Assembly (NCBI RefSeq): GCF_000744285.1
Contig: NZ_JQLQ01000002.1
Span: forward strand, 434,001 to 498,000
DNA length: 64,000 bases
Direction of reading: 5' to 3'
Origin: Carnobacterium pleistocenium FTR1
GTDB lineage: Bacteria; Bacillota; Bacilli; Lactobacillales; Carnobacteriaceae
Shown here: one piece after another, positions 33,043 to 41,738 of the stretch
Layout of the letters: the number at the start of each line of letters is the position of its first letter
How positions within the stretch are numbered: the first letter of the stretch is position 1
Notes under the pieces: generated by a model
The model's database searches: none
What the model was told of the DNA's origin: nothing
Seen by the model: the letters and a program-made list of their open reading frames with translations, nothing else
Position numbers and translations under genes: made by a program

Positions 33043-33453
33043 TTAATTTTTAGCTAGGTAATCTATGGCTGCTTGTAGGACGGTCCGATCGTTTTCATAA
33101 GTAATGAGAGCCAAAGCCTCTTCAAAATTTAACCATGTGCTATCTAGAACTTCTTCCTCTTGTCTATGAATAGCTTGTTCAGAAGCATATGCAATAAAAT
33201 AAATCACGTCTTTCACTGTACCCTCATATGGAGAATAGCGGACAACGTGTCTAAACTGAGTGTCCAGTTCAACGTTTAGCTGTGTTTCTTCCATAATTTC
33301 TCGTAGTGCAGTTTCTTCTTCCGTTTCAGTACCTTCTGTATGACCTTTTGGGAAAGCCCAGTGGTCTCCATTGTGGTGTTTGATCAATAGAACTTTTGGA
33401 TCAGCTATTTCTTTTGTGATAATGACAGCGCCGCATGATTTTTCTTGCTTCAT
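33043..33453 (-). CDS. Nudix hydrolase, Ap4A-hydrolase (MutT-like) type
   Basis: This 136-residue protein has a complete Nudix box: Gly37-x5-Glu43-x7-Arg51-Glu-x2-Glu-Glu56-x2-Leu. The preceding HHNGDHWAFPKGH is typical of bacterial dinucleoside tetraphosphate hydrolases. It would cleave a nucleoside diphosphate derivative with Mg2+. I chose ATG 33453, eight bases past AGGAGG. A TTG two codons earlier lies too close to that site. Confidence 0.87.
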   Translation of the reverse strand: MKQEKSCGAVIITKEIADPKVLLIKHHNGDHWAFPKGHTEGTETEEETALREIMEETQLNVELDTQFRHVVRYSPYEGTVKDVIYFIAYASEQAIHRQEEEVLDSTWLNFEEALALITYENDRTVLQAAIDYLAKN

Positions 33454-33635
33454 TAGCAATTCCTCCTATAAATCAATTCTTTTGACTAGTATACCAAAAG
33501 TGAGCTTGAAAGGTTAGCGCTGATTGTTTTTGACAAATTGTAAGTGAAATTGGTTGAAAAAAGGGTGTAATTCTTTTATCATTAGAAGGATGATGAAAGA
33601 GACAAAAAATAAACGAACAAAGTAGGAGAAAAGCG

Positions 33636-34757
33636 ATGAAACCTAAATACAATCCATTATTTGAACCTTTTACATTTGCATCGGGAGTCAAAATTGATAA
33701 CCGTTTAATTATGGCACCAATGACAACAAATTCTTCTTTTGAAAATGGCATGGTTACAACGGATGAAAAAAATTATTATAAGAGACGCGTTGCAGGTCTA
33801 GGAGCAGTTGTAACGTCATGTGCTCAAGTGATGGAAAATGGGCGCTTTGCAGGTTCATTAAGTGCAGCGTCAGATAACCGAATCGACAGTCTGTCAAAAC
33901 TAGCAGCAACGATTCAAGAAGAAGGTCCAAAAGCTATCTTGCAAATTTTCCATGTGGGACGACTTGGATCAAAAAGAACTCTAAGAGGCGAACAACCGGT
34001 TAGTGCAAGTGCAATACCTCTTGATAGTGAAGGAGCAGAAGTACCAAGATCTTTATCAGACACGGAAGTACTTGAACTAGTTGATGCATTTGGACAAGCG
34101 ACTAGAAGAGCGATCCAAGCTGGATTTGATGGCATAGAATTGCATGGAGCTAACAATTATATGCTCCAACAATTTTTCTCACCACACTCGAATCGTCGTG
34201 ATGATCACTGGGGCGGCTCACTTGAAAAACGCATGAATTTTCCTTTGGCAGTCGTTCAAGCTGCAAAAAAAGCCATTCAAACTTATGCTGAAAAACCTTT
34301 CATTTTTGGGTACCGTATTTCGCCAGAAGAAATAAAAGAACCTGGAATTACTATAGAAGATACGTTGCAGCTGGTGGCTAAGTTGAAAGAACAAGGATTG
34401 GATTACATTCATGTTTCAACAAATGCATGGACTCAAGGGTCGGTTCGCAAATCAAATGAAGCAACACCTGTTGTTCAACGCATCCAAGAACTTGTTGGGA
34501 AGGATTTTCCAATCATTGCAGTAGGATCGATCATCACACCGGATGATGCTTTGAAGACTATGGAGTTGGGTATACCGATTGTTGCGCTTGGGCGAGAATT
34601 AGTCGTTGAGCCTGATTGGGTCCAAAAAGTAAAAATAGGAAACGAAACAGCTATTCGTAAAAAAATCAAACCAGAGTATCGTAAAGATCTCATGTTGCCA
34701 GATGCCATGTGGGAGTATATCGAAAGCAGACCAGGTTGGTTTCCAATCGTTGATTAA
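33636..34757 (+). CDS. NADH-dependent flavin oxidoreductase (Old Yellow Enzyme family)
   Basis: This 373-residue TIM-barrel flavoprotein has FMN- and substrate-site blocks of the OYE family: KIDNRLIMAPMTT, a Gln/His pair in ILQIFHVGRLG, the barrel motif GIELHGANNYMLQQFFSPHS followed by NRR..WGGSLEKRMNF, and ALGRELVVEPDW at the phosphate end. It reduces activated C=C bonds or similar electrophiles using NAD(P)H; the physiological substrate is unknown. AGGAGA precedes the ATG and a terminator follows. Confidence 0.9.
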   Translation: MKPKYNPLFEPFTFASGVKIDNRLIMAPMTTNSSFENGMVTTDEKNYYKRRVAGLGAVVTSCAQVMENGRFAGSLSAASDNRIDSLSKLAATIQEEGPKAILQIFHVGRLGSKRTLRGEQPVSASAIPLDSEGAEVPRSLSDTEVLELVDAFGQATRRAIQAGFDGIELHGANNYMLQQFFSPHSNRRDDHWGGSLEKRMNFPLAVVQAAKKAIQTYAEKPFIFGYRISPEEIKEPGITIEDTLQLVAKLKEQGLDYIHVSTNAWTQGSVRKSNEATPVVQRIQELVGKDFPIIAVGSIITPDDALKTMELGIPIVALGRELVVEPDWVQKVKIGNETAIRKKIKPEYRKDLMLPDAMWEYIESRPGWFPIVD

Positions 34758-34808
34758 ATAAAGCAGTTTATTTTTGCCAGATAGCATCAGTAGGCTAACA
34801 CCAAAAAA

Positions 34809-34842
34809 GGACTTTTCACTTAAATGTGAGAAGTTTTTTTGT
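34809..34842 (+). terminator. Rho-independent terminator after the OYE-family gene
   Basis: ACTTTTCAC pairs with GTGAGAAGT around TTAAAT and is followed by seven T. Confidence 0.8.
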
Positions 34843-34945
34843 TTTGGGACAAATAGTTTGGATATCTCAAAAAAATTCTTTAGGAATAGATAAGTAATTG
34901 AATGGAAGCTAGCAACATCAAAAATCAAGGTGTTTTTATGCAATA

Positions 34946-34957
34946 AATACGAACGAT
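34946..34957 (+). promoter_or_regulatory. PurBox-like site upstream of the NCS2 permease
   Basis: AATACGAACGAT matches the CGAAC core and A-rich lead of PurR boxes. It lies about 94 bp upstream of the predicted start site, where activating PurBoxes sit in lactococci. A reverse copy, AATGTTCGTATT, is at 35085-35096; AATACGAAC and GTTCGTATT are perfect complements. Confidence 0.5.
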
Positions 34958-35010
34958 TCGAAATGAAAGGGTTTTTAGCTAGGAAATAAGAATAAATGCT
35001 TTTTTAATGC

Positions 35011-35039
35011 TTTACATAAAGTTTTTGAGCGGGTATACT
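35011..35039 (+). promoter_or_regulatory. Sigma-A promoter of the NCS2 permease
   Basis: TTTACA (35011-35016), 17 bp, TATACT (35034-35039). No purine riboswitch fold is visible in the leader that follows. Confidence 0.65.
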
Positions 35040-35112
35040 GACGAAGTGATAAAAATAACGAATTATAAAACAATTATAAAAATTAATGTTCGTATTTAAT
35101 AGGAGGGTCATT

Positions 35113-36519
35113 TTGAAGGAAAAAATAAATAATTCAGAAATAACGATTGAAATGCCAGGGGAAAAGAAAATAAGAGGGAATGAATCGCCGAAAACCGAAT
35201 CGAATCTTCTTTACCAAGTAGACGATAAACCAGGTTTTTTCTTAATGACCCTTTTAGGATTTCAAAATATATTAACAGCTTTTGGTGGAATCATAGCCGT
35301 GCCCTTAGTAATATCTGGCATTGCAGGATTCGGGATCGCAGATACTTCTTATATGATCAGTGCAGCTTTGTTAGGATCTGGTGTTGTTTCGATCATTCAA
35401 TCTAAAGGAATCGGTCCGAAATGGTTTCGTGTAGGAGCTGGTCTTCCAACGATCATGGGAACTGATTTTGGTTTTGTCGGACCAGCCAATGCGGTCATCA
35501 ATACGATGGGCGGAGGCATTGCAGGCTATTTTGGTGGAACCATGATGGGAGCCGTTTTAGAAATCAGCTTAAGTTATTTCATTAAACCGTTAATGAAGTT
35601 TTTCCCACCAGCCGTAACCGGAACCGTTATTACATTGATGGGATTAACGTTGATGCCTGTTGCATTTGACTGGGTTGCTGGTGGAGTTGGATCAGCTAAT
35701 TATGGTTCGTTGCTTAATTTATCGATTGCTACAATCGTATTTTTGATTATTGTTTTACTGAACCATTATGGCAGTTCGAAAATCGGACCTGCAGCTGTCT
35801 TGATTGGGATCGTCATTGGCTATGTGATGTGTATTCCCCTTGGTATGGTTGATTTCGGTCAAGTCGTTCGAGCCAATTGGTTCGCTATGCCACAGCTTTT
35901 TAAATATGGTGTTAGTTTTGATTTGAAATTTGCGATTCCCTTTATCTCAGGCTACTTAGTAACAGTTATTGAAACCGTGGGTGTGATGCAAACAATTGGA
36001 GCTGTAACAGAAACTGAATTAACCGATGATGATATTGCAAATGGTGTCCGAGCAGATGGCGTCGGATCATTTATTGGACCGGCAATTGGGTCAGGCCCAG
36101 TAGCGACATTTAGCCAAAATGCTGGATTGATCCCGTTAACGCGAAATGCCTCTCGATCCGTTGCAATCGCCGCGGGTGTTCTCTTGATGGTAATGAGTTT
36201 CTTACCTAAATTTGCGACACTTGTATCGATTATGCCGATGGCAGTTTTAGGTGGAGCAGGAGTCTTGATGTTCGGTAACGTAGCCGCATCTGGTGTGAAA
36301 TCATTGGCTCGTGTAAATTTTGATAACCGCAATCTAGTCATTGTCGCTGCCGGATTAGGTGTTGGACTAGGCGTGGCTTTCCGTCCTGAAGTAGTAGCTG
36401 GGCTGCCAGGAATTCTTGGTGGATTATTTTCATCTGGTATTTCGGCTGGAACGATCGTTACCTTAGTTTTAAACATTATTTTGAAGGAAAAACCAACTAT
36501 GGAAAGCGAAATAGTTTAA
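35113..36519 (+). CDS. pbuX: NCS2-family xanthine/uric acid-type permease
   Basis: This 468-residue transporter has about 14 spans (7+7) and the nucleobase-ascorbate signature QNAGLIPLTR (QNxGxxxxT[RK]), which separates xanthine/urate carriers from uracil carriers. The usual TM3 and TM8 motifs are present (GTDFGFVGP and YLVTVIETVGV). It would import a purine base with a proton. The start is a TTG at 35113, six bases after AGGAGGG. An upstream ATG frame would translate through the ribosome site. PurR-like boxes lie upstream. Substrate choice among purines is inferred. Confidence 0.83.
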   Translation: MKEKINNSEITIEMPGEKKIRGNESPKTESNLLYQVDDKPGFFLMTLLGFQNILTAFGGIIAVPLVISGIAGFGIADTSYMISAALLGSGVVSIIQSKGIGPKWFRVGAGLPTIMGTDFGFVGPANAVINTMGGGIAGYFGGTMMGAVLEISLSYFIKPLMKFFPPAVTGTVITLMGLTLMPVAFDWVAGGVGSANYGSLLNLSIATIVFLIIVLLNHYGSSKIGPAAVLIGIVIGYVMCIPLGMVDFGQVVRANWFAMPQLFKYGVSFDLKFAIPFISGYLVTVIETVGVMQTIGAVTETELTDDDIANGVRADGVGSFIGPAIGSGPVATFSQNAGLIPLTRNASRSVAIAAGVLLMVMSFLPKFATLVSIMPMAVLGGAGVLMFGNVAASGVKSLARVNFDNRNLVIVAAGLGVGLGVAFRPEVVAGLPGILGGLFSSGISAGTIVTLVLNIILKEKPTMESEIV

Positions 36520-36528
36520 ATAGCCAAA

Positions 36529-36568
36529 TGTTCATCACTCTGATTTAGGGGTGGTGAATGTTTTTTTA
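36529..36568 (+). terminator. Rho-independent terminator after the permease gene
   Basis: TTCATCAC pairs with GTGGTGAA around a 12-nt loop, followed by seven T. Confidence 0.7.
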
Positions 36569-36591
36569 TTTTAGGAAGCTTGGAATGTACA

Positions 36592-36775
36592 ACTTATTCG
36601 TGAAAGCCCATTTCACTTAAAAGTAAAGTAAGAAATAGCATCTACTCCTATGTGAACAAGGTGTTGATGTAGGAGTGGGACGTGAAGATGGGCTTACTTA
36701 TACGTCAAACGAGGTTTCATGTAGAAGTAGACTTGAGAACAGTCCTCACTCTTTCGTGAAATACACACCAAACAG
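36592..36775 (+). repeat. 52-bp hairpin-unit array B2 (three units plus partial)
   Basis: Units start at 36592, 36644, 36696 and 36748, again exactly 52 bp apart. Unit 1 opens ACTTATTCGTGAAA and pairs with TTTCACTTAAAAGT; unit 2 pairs ACTCCTA with TAGGAGT; unit 3 carries CGTCAAACGAGGTTTCATGT. The array ends 20 bases before the stop codon of the NERD gene, on the side downstream of it. Confidence 0.85.
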
Positions 36776-36795
36776 AAAAAATTGAATAGCGATGA

Positions 36796-37707
36796 CTACT
36801 TCTCACTGTAATACGTCATCTGTCGGGATAAATGACGACGATAAGTCATTTTTAAGATCAGTCGAATTCGTTCTTTGGAGTAGCTTGCTCCACACCATTG
36901 GTAAATTCGGTTTGTTGTTATTGGGCTATCAGGAAAGAGCAGTCTAAATTCTAAAATACTTCGCTCAATGGCACTTGTAATGGTTTCTTTGTGAGCACAT
37001 ACAGCGCAAAAGTAAGTTTGTCTTGTATCTCTATAACTAGCTGAGAAACAAACTGGGCATAAAATGCCTTTTTTCAATTGATCAAAATCATAATTCGGTA
37101 ACTTGTCAGGACGATAAGTTTCATTATGTAACTCGCTTAATTTCTTTCCAAGTTCCAGCTGCTTGTTTGTGGTCGAGAAGTTTTGGTTTGATAAAGTATG
37201 AAGGTACTTAGGTAATTGATTTGAAAACAAGAATAGTTTGTTTGGCAGTAGAGAGTAAAGATTGAATTCTGGATTAATAAAAACAATAAGAGGTTGAATC
37301 GGCAATTGGTATCCTAAACTAAGCAGCACGTTATGAAGAAAAGTTGCACTTCTGTCGATTTGTCTCAGGGGATTGAGAATTTTGTAGCCCGATTCTGTGA
37401 AAAAGGATTCTTCTCTATAAAAGTAAGGGCCGGCATAATTTTTAACTTCATATAAATAGACGACATCTGTCGTGATAAGCAGGGAATCGATTTGGAAAAC
37501 AGTGTTTCTATAAGTTAGAACGAGATCATTCAATACAAGACCAGACTGGTTAGATTGATTCATGTAGGCATCAAATTGTTTTTCACCTGCGAAACCTTTT
37601 ACTTGATTTTCATAATTCACTTTTTCCTCAGCTGGTAAATTCATTCGGAAATTCAAAGATTCTAATAGGCGGTGGGTGACCGATTTTGTTCGTTCTTTTA
37701 GTAGCAT
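36796..37707 (-). CDS. NERD-domain nuclease-like protein with zinc ribbon
   Basis: This 303-residue protein has an N-terminal NERD domain of the restriction-endonuclease-like fold. The candidate active-site residues are Glu42 (GFAGEKQF), Asp74 (FQIDSLLITTD) and Glu87-x-Lys89 (YLYEVKNYAG). A four-cysteine zinc ribbon follows at Cys217, Cys220, Cys234 and Cys237. Residues about 262-303 are basic and helical, like a small winged helix. NERD proteins are thought to process DNA; the role of this one is unknown. It starts at an ATG about 12 bases after AAGGAG. Arrays of 52-bp hairpin units lie on both sides of the gene. Confidence 0.82.
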   Translation of the reverse strand: MLLKERTKSVTHRLLESLNFRMNLPAEEKVNYENQVKGFAGEKQFDAYMNQSNQSGLVLNDLVLTYRNTVFQIDSLLITTDVVYLYEVKNYAGPYFYREESFFTESGYKILNPLRQIDRSATFLHNVLLSLGYQLPIQPLIVFINPEFNLYSLLPNKLFLFSNQLPKYLHTLSNQNFSTTNKQLELGKKLSELHNETYRPDKLPNYDFDQLKKGILCPVCFSASYRDTRQTYFCAVCAHKETITSAIERSILEFRLLFPDSPITTNRIYQWCGASYSKERIRLILKMTYRRHLSRQMTYYSEK

Positions 37708-37858
37708 CAGCTTATCGCACTCCTTAACATTTGTTAGTCTCTTTTAGTATAAGAAAAAAATGGCAAAAGTCGTTTTTTATGTCTTAATTCTAATAGAAAA
37801 GAATAGTTATCCATGTGATGTAAATTTTCATGGAAGTGTGGAGAGAAAAGTAGGCTTC

Positions 37859-38031
37859 AGTCTTCCGTGAAATCGGCTAGTACGAAAGAGTGAAGCAAGA
37901 AAATTTCTGAACTCCTACATCAAATGACCCTTCACGAAGGAGTGAGACCAGAAAAATCGCTCACTTCTACGTCAAACGAGGTTTCATGTAGAAGTAGACA
38001 CAAGAAAAGCTCTACTTTTTCGTCAAAGAAC
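37859..38031 (+). repeat. 52-bp hairpin-unit array B3
   Basis: Units start at 37859, 37911 and 37963, with a partial unit at 38014 (spacings 52, 52, 51). Unit 2 opens ACTCCTACATCAAA and pairs with TTCACGAAGGAGT; unit 3 pairs ACTTCTAC with GTAGAAGT around GTCAAACGAGGTTTCAT. Each unit has an AAGAAAA-type spacer. A spurious 64-codon frame covers part of it. Confidence 0.85.
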
Positions 38032-38096
38032 TTTAAAAGAATGCCATCTCTAGGTGGCATAAATTTTCTTGGAAGAGTAGAGAGGAAAAAGGGTTC

Positions 38097-38269
38097 AGTC
38101 TTTCGTGAAGCGGTCTAGTACGAAAGAGTACAGCAAGAAAATCTCTGCACTCCTACGTCAATTGACCCTTGACGTAGGAGTCAGACCAGAAAAGGCGCTC
38201 ACTTCTACGTCAAACGAGGTTTCATATAGAAGTAGACCCAAGAAAAGTTTTACTTCTTCGTCAACGAAC
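38097..38269 (+). repeat. 52-bp hairpin-unit array B4, tandem duplicate of B3
   Basis: Units start at 38097, 38149 and 38201, with a partial unit at 38252, the same spacings as B3 and an offset of 238 bp. Flanks also match (TAAATTTTCnTGGAAG ahead of both), so a segment of about 238 bp was duplicated and has since diverged. In unit 2 the arms are perfect: ACTCCTACGTCAA against TTGACGTAGGAGT. Confidence 0.85.
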
Positions 38270-38343
38270 CCAACTTAAATAAGCAACTTTAGCTCTTAGG
38301 TAATGATAGTGCATTTATTTTAGTAAAAAATAGTTAAGAGTGT

Positions 38344-38362
38344 TATACTGAAAACGATTTCT
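38344..38362 (+). promoter_or_regulatory. -10 element with overlapping cre-like site before the aldo/keto reductase
   Basis: TATACT (38344-38349) runs into TGAAAACGATTTCT (38349-38362), which fits the CcpA cre pattern TGWAANCGNTNWCA except for the last base. The -35 is weak. Carbon repression of the following gene is possible. Confidence 0.4.
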
Positions 38363-38389
38363 CAGATAAAAGGAAGTGAGCTGACGAAT

Positions 38390-39301
38390 ATGAAAAGAAT
38401 GTTTTTAGGTAAAAGTGAATTAATGATACCAAATATTGCGTTAGGATGTATGTCAATGGGGAATTTAACTCCTCAAGAAGCTAGCAAAGTTGTCAACAAT
38501 GCGTTAGATTTAGAAATCGACTTCTTTGATTTAGCTGATATTTATGGCGGAGGAAAAGCAGAAGAAATGTTTGGGAAAGTGATCGAAATGGATCCTCCTA
38601 TCCGCGAAAAAATGTTGATCCAATCTAAAGTTGGAATTCGAAAAGACAGTTATGATTTTTCGAAAAAACATCTATTGGAAAGCGTAGACGGCGTTCTTAA
38701 ACGTTTGCAAACAGATTATTTGGATGTTCTGTTATTACACCGTCCAGACGCACTAGTTGAACCTGAAGTTGTAGCCGAAGTTTTTGATGAATTGGAAAGA
38801 AGCGGTAAAGTACGAAACTTTGGGGTCAGCAATCACAATCCGACTCAAATCGAATTATTGAAAAATTATGTCAAACAGCCTCTTGTTGCAAACCAAATGC
38901 AATTCAGCGTGGGACACACTGGAATGGTGGATGCCGGTATTAATGTGAATACGAAATTTGATAGTGGGATAGACCGAGATGGCGGAGTATTGGATTATAG
39001 CCGTATAGAAGACATGACCTTACAAGCTTGGTCACCGATAAAAAGTGGTGGTGAAATTTTTGTAGATAATGCAAACTTCCCAGAAATAAATGCTATTTTG
39101 AAAGAAATTGGAGGACGGTACGGTTTGTCTAACTCAGCTATGGCTATTGCTTGGATTTTACGTCATCCTGCTCATATGCAAGCTATTGTTGGAACGATGA
39201 CACTGGAACGCCTGAGCGACTACGCTAAAGCCTCTGAAGTAAGTATAACGCATGATGAATGGTACGATATCTACCGAGCTGCTGGCAATAAATTACCATA
39301 A
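38390..39301 (+). CDS. Aldo/keto reductase
   Basis: This 303-residue AKR barrel has the catalytic tetrad visible: Asp47 (FFDLADIYGGG), Tyr52, Lys80 (IQSKVGI) and His117 (LLLHRPD). C-terminal blocks for NADP binding are present (IGGRYGLSNSAMAIAWILRHP). It resembles the YdhF subgroup of uncertain substrate. It would reduce aldehydes or ketones in the cytoplasm. It stands alone downstream of the B3/B4 arrays, with a weak cre-like site over its promoter and a strong terminator after it. Confidence 0.9.
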   Translation: MKRMFLGKSELMIPNIALGCMSMGNLTPQEASKVVNNALDLEIDFFDLADIYGGGKAEEMFGKVIEMDPPIREKMLIQSKVGIRKDSYDFSKKHLLESVDGVLKRLQTDYLDVLLLHRPDALVEPEVVAEVFDELERSGKVRNFGVSNHNPTQIELLKNYVKQPLVANQMQFSVGHTGMVDAGINVNTKFDSGIDRDGGVLDYSRIEDMTLQAWSPIKSGGEIFVDNANFPEINAILKEIGGRYGLSNSAMAIAWILRHPAHMQAIVGTMTLERLSDYAKASEVSITHDEWYDIYRAAGNKLP

Positions 39302-39339
39302 ATGGGTAGCAGAAAATACTCTTGTAGCTAGTCTGAAAT

Positions 39340-39383
39340 AAAAAAAGGATTCTTTTGACTTCAATCAAAAGAATCCTTTTTTT
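39340..39383 (+). terminator. Rho-independent terminator after the aldo/keto reductase gene
   Basis: A 19-bp perfect stem with GGATTCTTTTGA arm and CTTCAA loop, followed by seven T. It isolates the motility region from upstream transcription. Confidence 0.92.
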
Positions 39384-39444
39384 GCTGCTAAAATAACTAA
39401 ATTGTCGCAATATTAAAAATAAATAAAAAAAGAAGATTAAAGAC

Positions 39445-39471
39445 TTAAGAAATACCAAAAAATACCGATAT
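39445..39471 (+). promoter_or_regulatory. Sigma-28 (SigD)-type promoter before mcp
   Basis: TTAA (39445-39448), 15 bp, ACCGATAT (39464-39471). The -10 differs from GCCGATAT at one base. The spacing is identical to that of the flgM and hag promoters. Confidence 0.65.
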
Positions 39472-39582
39472 GTTATTTAGCAATCGTTTATCTAAAAAAG
39501 ACTCATGAAAACTTTCAATCAAATATACATCAGGTTGTGAAAAGAGTTCTTTTAAAGAAGAGATACATAGGGGGAATCATTA

Positions 39583-41649
39583 GTGAAGAAAAGACTTAAA
39601 AAGAATAAGAATGATAGAAAGAAAAGTATTAAGGTAGTCATTATTCCTACATTAATAGCTATGATTACCATACCGATTGTTATTGTGTTAGTCATGAATT
39701 ATTACAGCACGCAAAACTTGTTGTCTCAACGAATCGAGCAAAGTGAAAAAAATCTAGCAACGCAATTTACGACCCAGTTAGACTGGATTGGTCTAGAACT
39801 AGAAAATACGATCAATGCTACGGCAGAAAAACCTGAATTTCAAGAACTTGTTGAAAATGAAGATATAAGTACAACCATTCAAGAAGAGCTACAGTTTGTT
39901 AAGACTAATAGTATGTACATAGGAAATACTTATTATGCTCCAGAAGGTCAAGCCATAATCGGCACCGTTGAAGATGTACCGGCAGACTTTGATGCGAGCT
40001 CAGCAATGTGGTACAAAAGAGCGGTGGAACGCAACGGAGCGTTGATTTGGAGCGAACCTTATCGAGATGCAGTTACCGGAATGATGGCAATGACCGTTTC
40101 CAGATCGATCATTGTCGATGATGTATTCTATGGCGTTTTAGCTATTGATTTGGATTTAGAGAGAATGAATAATTATTTAACATCGATCCAAAACGGAAAT
40201 ACAGGACACTTTTTTGTGGTTTCCGAAGCTGGGGATTATCTAATGTCTAATGACCCAGAAGAAGTTGGAACATCTATTGAGGATAGCAATTTGTTTAAAG
40301 AAGCGACTGAACAAACAGGCTTTATTCAAAATGAGCAAGAAATTGGCAGTTATTATAGTAAGGTCAGCCGTCTTGGCATGATCGTTTATGGCGTAGTTGG
40401 CGAAGATGAAATGGCTAATGAAGTCAATGCGACAAATCGAGCAGCTTTGATTGGTTTAATGATTGGAATCATTATCGCCGTTTTAAGTGCATTGCTGGCA
40501 TCTAAGTACGTTATGACGATTACCACAACATTGACTAAAGCTTTCAATCAAGTTGAAGAAGGCGATTTAACGACTGAAATCACTGGAAATGATTTCAACA
40601 TGTTGCCAGATAAACCTTTTTTCAATAAATTAGCAAAACCAAAAACTATCAATGAAAACAGTGATGAAATTGGACGAATCGCATTTGCATTCAATAAAAT
40701 GATGCAACAATTCAGACAAATGGTTGGGAGCATTCAACAAAAGAGCAGTTATTTAACTGATATGACTCAAACATTGAATGATATTTCTAAACAAACGACT
40801 TCAGCAACAGAGGAAGTATCTGAAACAATCACTGGGATTGCTCAGGCAACAAGTATCCAAATGAAAGATACTGAAGAGACAGTAAACAAAATGGGAGATT
40901 TAGCGAAAAGCGTTGGTGAGATTGATCAAAATATCCAACAAATGGGGCAACACACGGATGATACAACGATTGCCAATGGGAGAAATAACCAAATGATGGT
41001 CGAGGTTCATGAGAATTGGGAAACGACGATCCAAACGATGGCTAGATTGGGCGAAAGTATTCATGCCGTAAATGAAGATATCCAAAACATTGAAAAAATC
41101 GTTAAAGTTATTGATGGAATTTCTGATCAAACCAACTTATTAGCGTTAAATGCTTCTATTGAAGCTGCTCGCGCAGGCGAAAGCGGCAGAGGCTTTGCTG
41201 TTGTGGCTAATGAAATCAGAAAGCTAGCTGAGAAGAGTGATGATTCAACAAAAGATATCGCGGCTATCATCAAAGGTATCCAAGAGAAATCAAATGAAAT
41301 GGTCAGCAAAGTTGAACAAGCCCATTCAGAAAGTGAAACACAAACGCAAACAATCGATGAAGCAATCGATTCAGCAAATAAAGTAACAGACCAAATGGAT
41401 AAACTGGTTGAAAGTATTTTAAATGTTGCCAGCTTAGGATTTGTCATCTCTGATAAAAAAGATGAAACGTTGGTAGCCATTGAAAACATTGCCGCTTCAG
41501 CAGAAGAAAACTCTGCTGGAACGCAAGAAGTATCTGCAAATGCAGAAGAAATTTTGGCTACGATGGAAGAATTTTCTTCAAGTATTGCCAAATTAGAAAC
41601 CATTGCAAATGAATTAAAAGAAGAAACGGATCAATTTAAGTTAGCATAA
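39583..41649 (+). CDS. Methyl-accepting chemotaxis protein
   Basis: This 688-residue receptor has a Lys/Arg-rich N-terminus, a first span at about 19-39, an extracellular Cache-type sensor (about 40-280, with [21 protein letters not shown]), a second span at about 286-308, a HAMP region and a long cytoplasmic signalling domain. The hairpin tip is [20 protein letters not shown], which binds CheW and CheA. The HAMP connector has roughly 20 extra residues between GDLT and DEIGRIA. The start is GTG behind AGGGGG. It is first in the chemotaxis operon. The ligand is unknown; Cache domains often bind amino acids. Confidence 0.93.
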   Translation: MKKRLKKNKNDRKKSIKVVIIPTLIAMITIPIVIVLVMNYYSTQNLLSQRIEQSEKNLATQFTTQLDWIGLELENTINATAEKPEFQELVENEDISTTIQEELQFVKTNSMYIGNTYYAPEGQAIIGTVEDVPADFDASSAMWYKRAVERNGALIWSEPYRDAVTGMMAMTVSRSIIVDDVFYGVLAIDLDLERMNNYLTSIQNGNTGHFFVVSEAGDYLMSNDPEEVGTSIEDSNLFKEATEQTGFIQNEQEIGSYYSKVSRLGMIVYGVVGEDEMANEVNATNRAALIGLMIGIIIAVLSALLASKYVMTITTTLTKAFNQVEEGDLTTEITGNDFNMLPDKPFFNKLAKPKTINENSDEIGRIAFAFNKMMQQFRQMVGSIQQKSSYLTDMTQTLNDISKQTTSATEEVSETITGIAQATSIQMKDTEETVNKMGDLAKSVGEIDQNIQQMGQHTDDTTIANGRNNQMMVEVHENWETTIQTMARLGESIHAVNEDIQNIEKIVKVIDGISDQTNLLALNASIEAARAGESGRGFAVVANEIRKLAEKSDDSTKDIAAIIKGIQEKSNEMVSKVEQAHSESETQTQTIDEAIDSANKVTDQMDKLVESILNVASLGFVISDKKDETLVAIENIAASAEENSAGTQEVSANAEEILATMEEFSSSIAKLETIANELKEETDQFKLA

Positions 41650-41738
41650 GATAGCTATAAGAAAAACACGGATACGTGCATTCGGAAAAGAGTGTGCGTA
41701 TCTAATAGAATAAATAGAGAACGTGGAGGAGTAGTGAA

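Noticed and set aside
34843-35112. Purine riboswitch before the NCS2 permease
   Set aside because: The conserved three-way-junction pattern (TATA..GGGTCT..CCGTAAA) is not present.
35952-36476. 174-codon antisense frame in the NCS2 permease gene
   Set aside because: It is a shadow of the sense frame: no ribosome site, and Pro/Thr-rich composition typical of antisense reading of a membrane protein gene.
37924-38118. 64-codon frame across array B3
   Set aside because: It lies wholly in repeat sequence with no ribosome site and no protein-like composition.
29411-38269. CRISPR array at the 52-bp repeats
   Set aside because: Units are imperfect along their whole length, with no constant repeat alternating with unique spacers, and no cas genes are near.
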